From: Baylisascaris procyonis
Lineage: Eukaryota; Nematoda; Chromadorea; Rhabditida; Ascarididae
Direction: 5' to 3'
Length of the DNA stretch: 64,000 bases
Assembly (NCBI GenBank): GCA_037389465.1
Contig: JAZARR010000167.1
Location: 1,488,001-1,552,000, forward strand
Position numbers and translations under genes: made by a program. Positions 60,419 through 64,000 of this stretch are shown one piece after another. Below the pieces are notes generated by a model. That model was not told the DNA's origin, did not search any database, and worked only from the letters and a program-made list of their open reading frames with translations. Position 1 is the stretch's first letter, and each line of letters opens with the position of its first letter.

Positions 60419-61110
60419 TCAAGTTTCGCACCAAACAAAAAATTTTTTTAAAGCAATGAATAAATGTGATCTCCCCAGCCGGTGGTAGCTGGCTTTTTGC
60501 CTTAATGAACAGACAGAGGCTCTTGACAATAGGAAGGTCAAGAAGGCACTTTGCCATGATTCACACAAGATCGTTAACAATGTTTCATTCACTTCGTAAG
60601 TTATAGTTTCTTGCTGAAAAATGCGGCATTTGAGGTAAATCATTGATATGGGGCTACGACTTTTTAAATGGTCGTTCTCAGCTAGTGCTGTAAACGCCGT
60701 CCAGCCTTGTAGTTCGGGAACGACTTTTAGCATCCGCATGGCTACATAGTTGGGCCTATCATCTTATTATTCTGCACTGACATTATTCATTGTCTTGCAT
60801 CCCTCGAAGTTGACACTGCATTTCTATGTTAATGATCGTACAATGTACTTTCAGGTTTTCATAATTGAGCTACTGGATACGTTGGCCACATATTTGCACA
60901 TGAGCTCCACTCGATTACTGAGTTGTTTGATAATTTTCGAATGCACCTTTCAGTGGCGAAGTGTCAAATGCTTTGCATCAGTGTTTCCAACAACTTCGTT
61001 CCTTTACCATGAGTGGCGTGCTGGGAAATGCCATTCACACAAGGATTTGGACGATGAGTGGGGAATGAGTACAAACTTACCTCTCCCGTCCCATCTAAAT
61101 TGCATCGGTA
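60419..61110. other. Overlapping coding-like signals on both strands
   Basis: Plus: acceptor AATGCACCTTTCAG (ends 60956) opens WRSVKCFASVFPTTSFLYHE onward, to a donor ATCG|GTAAAG near 61108. Minus: an acceptor CAATTTAG directly precedes ATGGGACGGGAGAG and the consensus donor GTAAGTTTG near 61084, like a trans-spliced first exon. A 107-codon minus frame at 60739-60419 (MRMLKVVPELQGWTAFTALA) could follow. The two readings exclude each other in part, and I cannot choose. Confidence 0.3.
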
Positions 61111-61157
61111 AAGCATTCTATGCTTATCATTCCATAAACTTTATTTTCGAGCGTTAA

Positions 61158-62241
61158 GAAAATGCGATATAGATTTTCGATAAAGTTGCAACAGAATTTT
61201 TATCTTCTGATGCTTGATCACGGCGATTGGACAGCTAACAGAATCTATAGAAGCGTGCCGGTACAAGTAAAAACTAGCAACCATGTAAAGTAATAAAGGA
61301 AAAAGAAAGAATTTATTCTGCAGTAATGTGATGAGAGTGCGAAATGATTCTACCACAACATTCTTAGTTGCGCCTCTCTTTAGACCTTCAGGAACACTGC
61401 TAGATAGTTTTTCCATTGAAAGCTTGCAAGATGACTAGCGAAATTCGCAAAAACCTACCAAGATATCCACGCGAGCGCTTTTGGAATCGCTCGTTTTTCT
61501 TCAGCCCTTGAGTTCTTTTGTAGGGGTTTCATGCTATGCTTTTTTATGCTTCCTTCGCGTTTCCATGGAAAAGTTGCTTTTTCTTTCGGGCAATCAATAA
61601 TCCCTTTTCCCAGCACAAGCACTTTTGAGAACATTAATGCCGCAGCAAAATATTTTCACGAATAGGCCGCCGTTATTTCTGGTGATTAACCCGTGATTTA
61701 TCTTTCATATTCGCTGATTACATTGTTTCCTTTCCCTCTTGGTGAAGATGGATTGATAGCTGATGCCTTTTGCATCGAAGGGGTTGACGCGTTGTAGATG
61801 CCGTGCATAGCCTCAGAACAAATGTTCCTTGGCAAATTATTCAAAGTGCAAGAAATTTGAAAGTAGCTGAACTGAAGACGGTTGTAATCGAAATAAATGT
61901 TGAGAACTAATTTAAAAGGCGTTCCAATGCGACGATATCGTTTCAAGGAGGGAAAATGCAGGAAAAATTGGTGTTTGGGTTTGATGACTTAACGCTATCT
62001 CTGCTTGCTGAAGTCAAATCTTTCAAAGCAAAGTCTTTTGATACCTGAAATGCTGTTTCTGGCGCTTTTTGCAGCAATAGCAGGGTTTTAATGAGCTATG
62101 TTAATGAGTGATCCACCCTGATCAAATGAGCTTTTGTGATCTCAGTGGTCGTGGTAATCTTCATTTGGTTTAACAAGTTGTTTTGCTCACACTTCTGTCC
62201 ATCTTGATGTGATCTCCCTCCTCCTCCGTGTGGATTATGTT
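61158..62241. other. Intergenic stretch
   Basis: No supported gene. Confidence 0.35.
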
Positions 62242-62300
62242 CTAACCATGCCTTGGCGGCTGTAGATGAAGATATACATCAGCCGCGGTCATACTTCCTA

Positions 62301-62905
62301 ATCGTGAGCGTGTGTGCGTGCGTGTGTTTGGGCGTATCTGCGCGCACGTGTGTGCATTTGCACGCGGGAATGTGTGTGCACGCGTTTCTGTGGGCGCGTT
62401 TGCCTGTGTGCGCATACGTGTGCCTGTGTTTCTGTCCACGCGAGACTGCGTGCGCATGTTTGTGTTTCGGGGTGTGTATGTGGTACGCACGGGTGTGTTT
62501 GCATCCAAGTATGCGTATGTGTGTGTGCGCTCCCGCATGTACGTGTGCGCGCACCCGTTTACGCACGTGTGTGTGCTTTTGCGTGTGGCTCTGTGGGCGT
62601 GTCTGTCTGCCTGCATGAGTGTGCGCGTGTTCGCGCGTGTGTGTCTGCTGTGCACCGATGTGTTTCCATGTATCTGTGCGCGTGTATGCGTGTGTGTGGG
62701 CATGTGTGAGTGCGCGCAATTTTGTGTAGCGGCGTGTGTTTGTGCGCTAGTGCCTGTGTGCCTGTGTGGTGTGTGTGTGTGTGTGTGTGTGTGTGAGTGT
62801 ACATGTGCCGGTCTGCGCACGTTTGTGCTTACGCGTGTGTGCTTGCGCGTGTCTGTGCGTGTGCGTGTGCGGGTCTGCGCAAGCATGTGTATGTGTGCAC
62901 TGCAG
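62301..62905. repeat. GT/GC-rich cryptically simple block, ~600 bp
   Basis: Almost entirely alternating pyrimidine-purine on the plus strand (GTGTGTGCGTGC-type), with a pure (GT)n core near 62769-62794. All long Cys/Val-rich (plus) and His/Thr/Arg-rich (minus) frames here are artefacts. Such sequence can adopt left-handed DNA. It abuts the RTE-like fragment. Confidence 0.9.
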
Positions 62906-63117
62906 AAATCTTGTTCCGCTGGGGAAGTTCGTTGCCACGCCCTGTGCCTGTCCGACGATCTGACTCCAGATACTTCAGACATCACCAGTGAAATTAATCT
63001 TCGCTTGCCTGGAAGCATCCTGAAGCACATTTCTATGCTCAGAGAGGCGCCTCCATTCGACTGTCTCCAGAATGCAGCGACGGTATTTCTGCAGCTTTGT
63101 GAGATCAAATTGGACGT

Positions 63118-63971
63118 TTAAAACAAGCACGTTGTTTTGAGGGCGATGTCAACTGATGGTATCACTTTCGCATCAGTTTCGAATTTCAAAGCGGATCGCC
63201 GAGTCAGCCAGTAGTCAACTTTGGTGTTGTGTACTCCACTTGCATGAGTGATGAGATGTGTATACTTCTTGAAGGTGTTGACCACAACCAAGTCGAATGT
63301 GTCGAATGCCTGTACACAATCCAGCACCCTCTGTCCGCTTTGACCACAGTCATATCCAACTCTCTGCTTCCCCACGTGCCCTTTCAGATATCACCACCTA
63401 CCAAAACTTGTTCTTCGGGATCAATCATGTTCAGCTGAGCGCCAAGCTCTTCCAAAAATTTGTCCTTCACATCGTTAGGGATGTTCGTTTGTGGTGCATA
63501 GCAACTGATGACTCGGAGACATTTGCCACCAACGTCTAGCTTCAGTGACATAAGCCGATCGGTAAATCGTGCACTTTCGGCAATGGAATCACGGAGACTC
63601 TCGCTTACGACAACATCAAGCCTTCTCTTTCGCGTTGCAGTATACTTGGTGCCCTTCTCCAATTTCCGTGGCCTTTGCTTTGATCCATCTGGTTTCTTGG
63701 ACGCATGCAACGCCATTCGACGGAACTTCAAAATATCGGCCAGTTCTCTGCTGCATTTTTTCATCGTACCGACATTCAGGGTACCAAGGCGTATTTGGGC
63801 TCGCTTTTTTAACACGCCTTGTCCACCGGCAAGTAGCCCCTGCTCACTTCTCGCGCCGTTCAAGGGGATGCAGCGAGGGTCGCTTACAAGGGGTGCCCTA
63901 GTTCTATTGCGCTGATCCTGTGAAGGGATGGCATTGGATGTGACAGGTATATCCTCCGGTTGGTTCGTCAC
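63118..63971 (-). mobile_element. RTE-like retrotransposon, endonuclease fragment with frame break
   Basis: The minus strand reads RLGTLNVGTMKKCSRELADI, VSESLRDSIAESARFTDRLM, LRVISCYAPQTNIP and VLVGGDI, the order of the apurinic-like endonuclease of RTE-type (craniofacial-development-protein-2-like) elements. After GGD a frameshift near 63380 leads into GKQRVGYDCGQSGQRVLDCV, FDLVVVNTFKKYTHLITHAS, VDYWLTRRS and DAKVIPS, continuing the same domain. The block normally reading CxQETKWxG is corrupted (HASKKPDGS), so the catalytic Glu region is lost. The copy is dead and cut off by the GT-rich block on one side; the window edge lies just beyond its other end. Confidence 0.8.
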
Positions 63972-64000
63972 TCAGCGTGACACCGAAAACCAGAACCGCC

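Noticed and set aside
62242..63121. Open frames of up to 288 codons on both strands
   Set aside because: They lie on the GT-rich block. Alternating dinucleotides rarely form stops, so length is not evidence here.

Overview
This is a eukaryotic window with no bacterial-type gene structure. It looks like a nematode, probably a clade V (rhabditid or strongylid) species. The reasons are AT-rich DNA, genes in short exons with GT-AG introns of 40 to about 1200 nt, AG acceptors a few bases upstream of start codons as expected for spliced-leader trans-splicing, a complete gene of the nematode-expanded DUF273 family, and RTE-like and CR1/jockey-like retrotransposon relics. I built the gene models by hand from splice sites, reading phase and protein plausibility. 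I ran no search.

Layout. Positions 1-600 hold a reverse-transcriptase fragment on the minus strand. Positions 1150-2230 are diverged CA-rich repeats with small GC hairpins. On the plus strand, 2639-3012 is the 3' end of one gene and 3279-8512 is an eight-exon gene for an acidic, serine-rich protein of about 381 residues. A decayed non-LTR reverse transcriptase lies at 9390-9850 (minus). Two small secreted cysteine-containing protein genes follow on the minus strand (10390-10801 and 12884-14261). A possible two-exon gene lies on the plus strand at 18394-18915. The best-supported gene is the seven-exon DUF273 type II membrane protein on the minus strand (27731-22211, about 384 aa). Its seven exons join in phase, and one junction appears to be a GC-AG intron.

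From 31 to 49 kb three minus-strand genes share one architecture. A tiny first exon is followed by a phase-0 acceptor, then an exon that starts inside the signal peptide and runs into a CLGGG/CSGGG motif: a Pro/Ser/Gln-rich secreted protein (31383-33323), a glycine-repeat protein (39907-40236) and a short Cys/Gly protein (48515-48841). Interspersed are a decayed CR1-like element (35223-36000), a lone dynein-light-chain-like exon (36069-36223) and a GC-rich island of foreign composition (37990-38830). Another secreted 4-Cys peptide gene lies at 51079-51841. The right third is sparse: long TA tracts, three adjacent perfect hairpins at 54158-54288, scattered open frames of uncertain reality on the plus strand (55-61 kb), a 600 bp GT-rich block (62.3-62.9 kb) and a broken RTE endonuclease on the minus strand at the right edge.

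The genes show no shared pathway. The common theme is small or low-complexity proteins for the secretory route: six models begin with, or splice into, a signal-peptide-like segment and one is a Golgi-type transferase-like protein. This fits an accessory, lineage-specific chromosome region rather than a conserved one.
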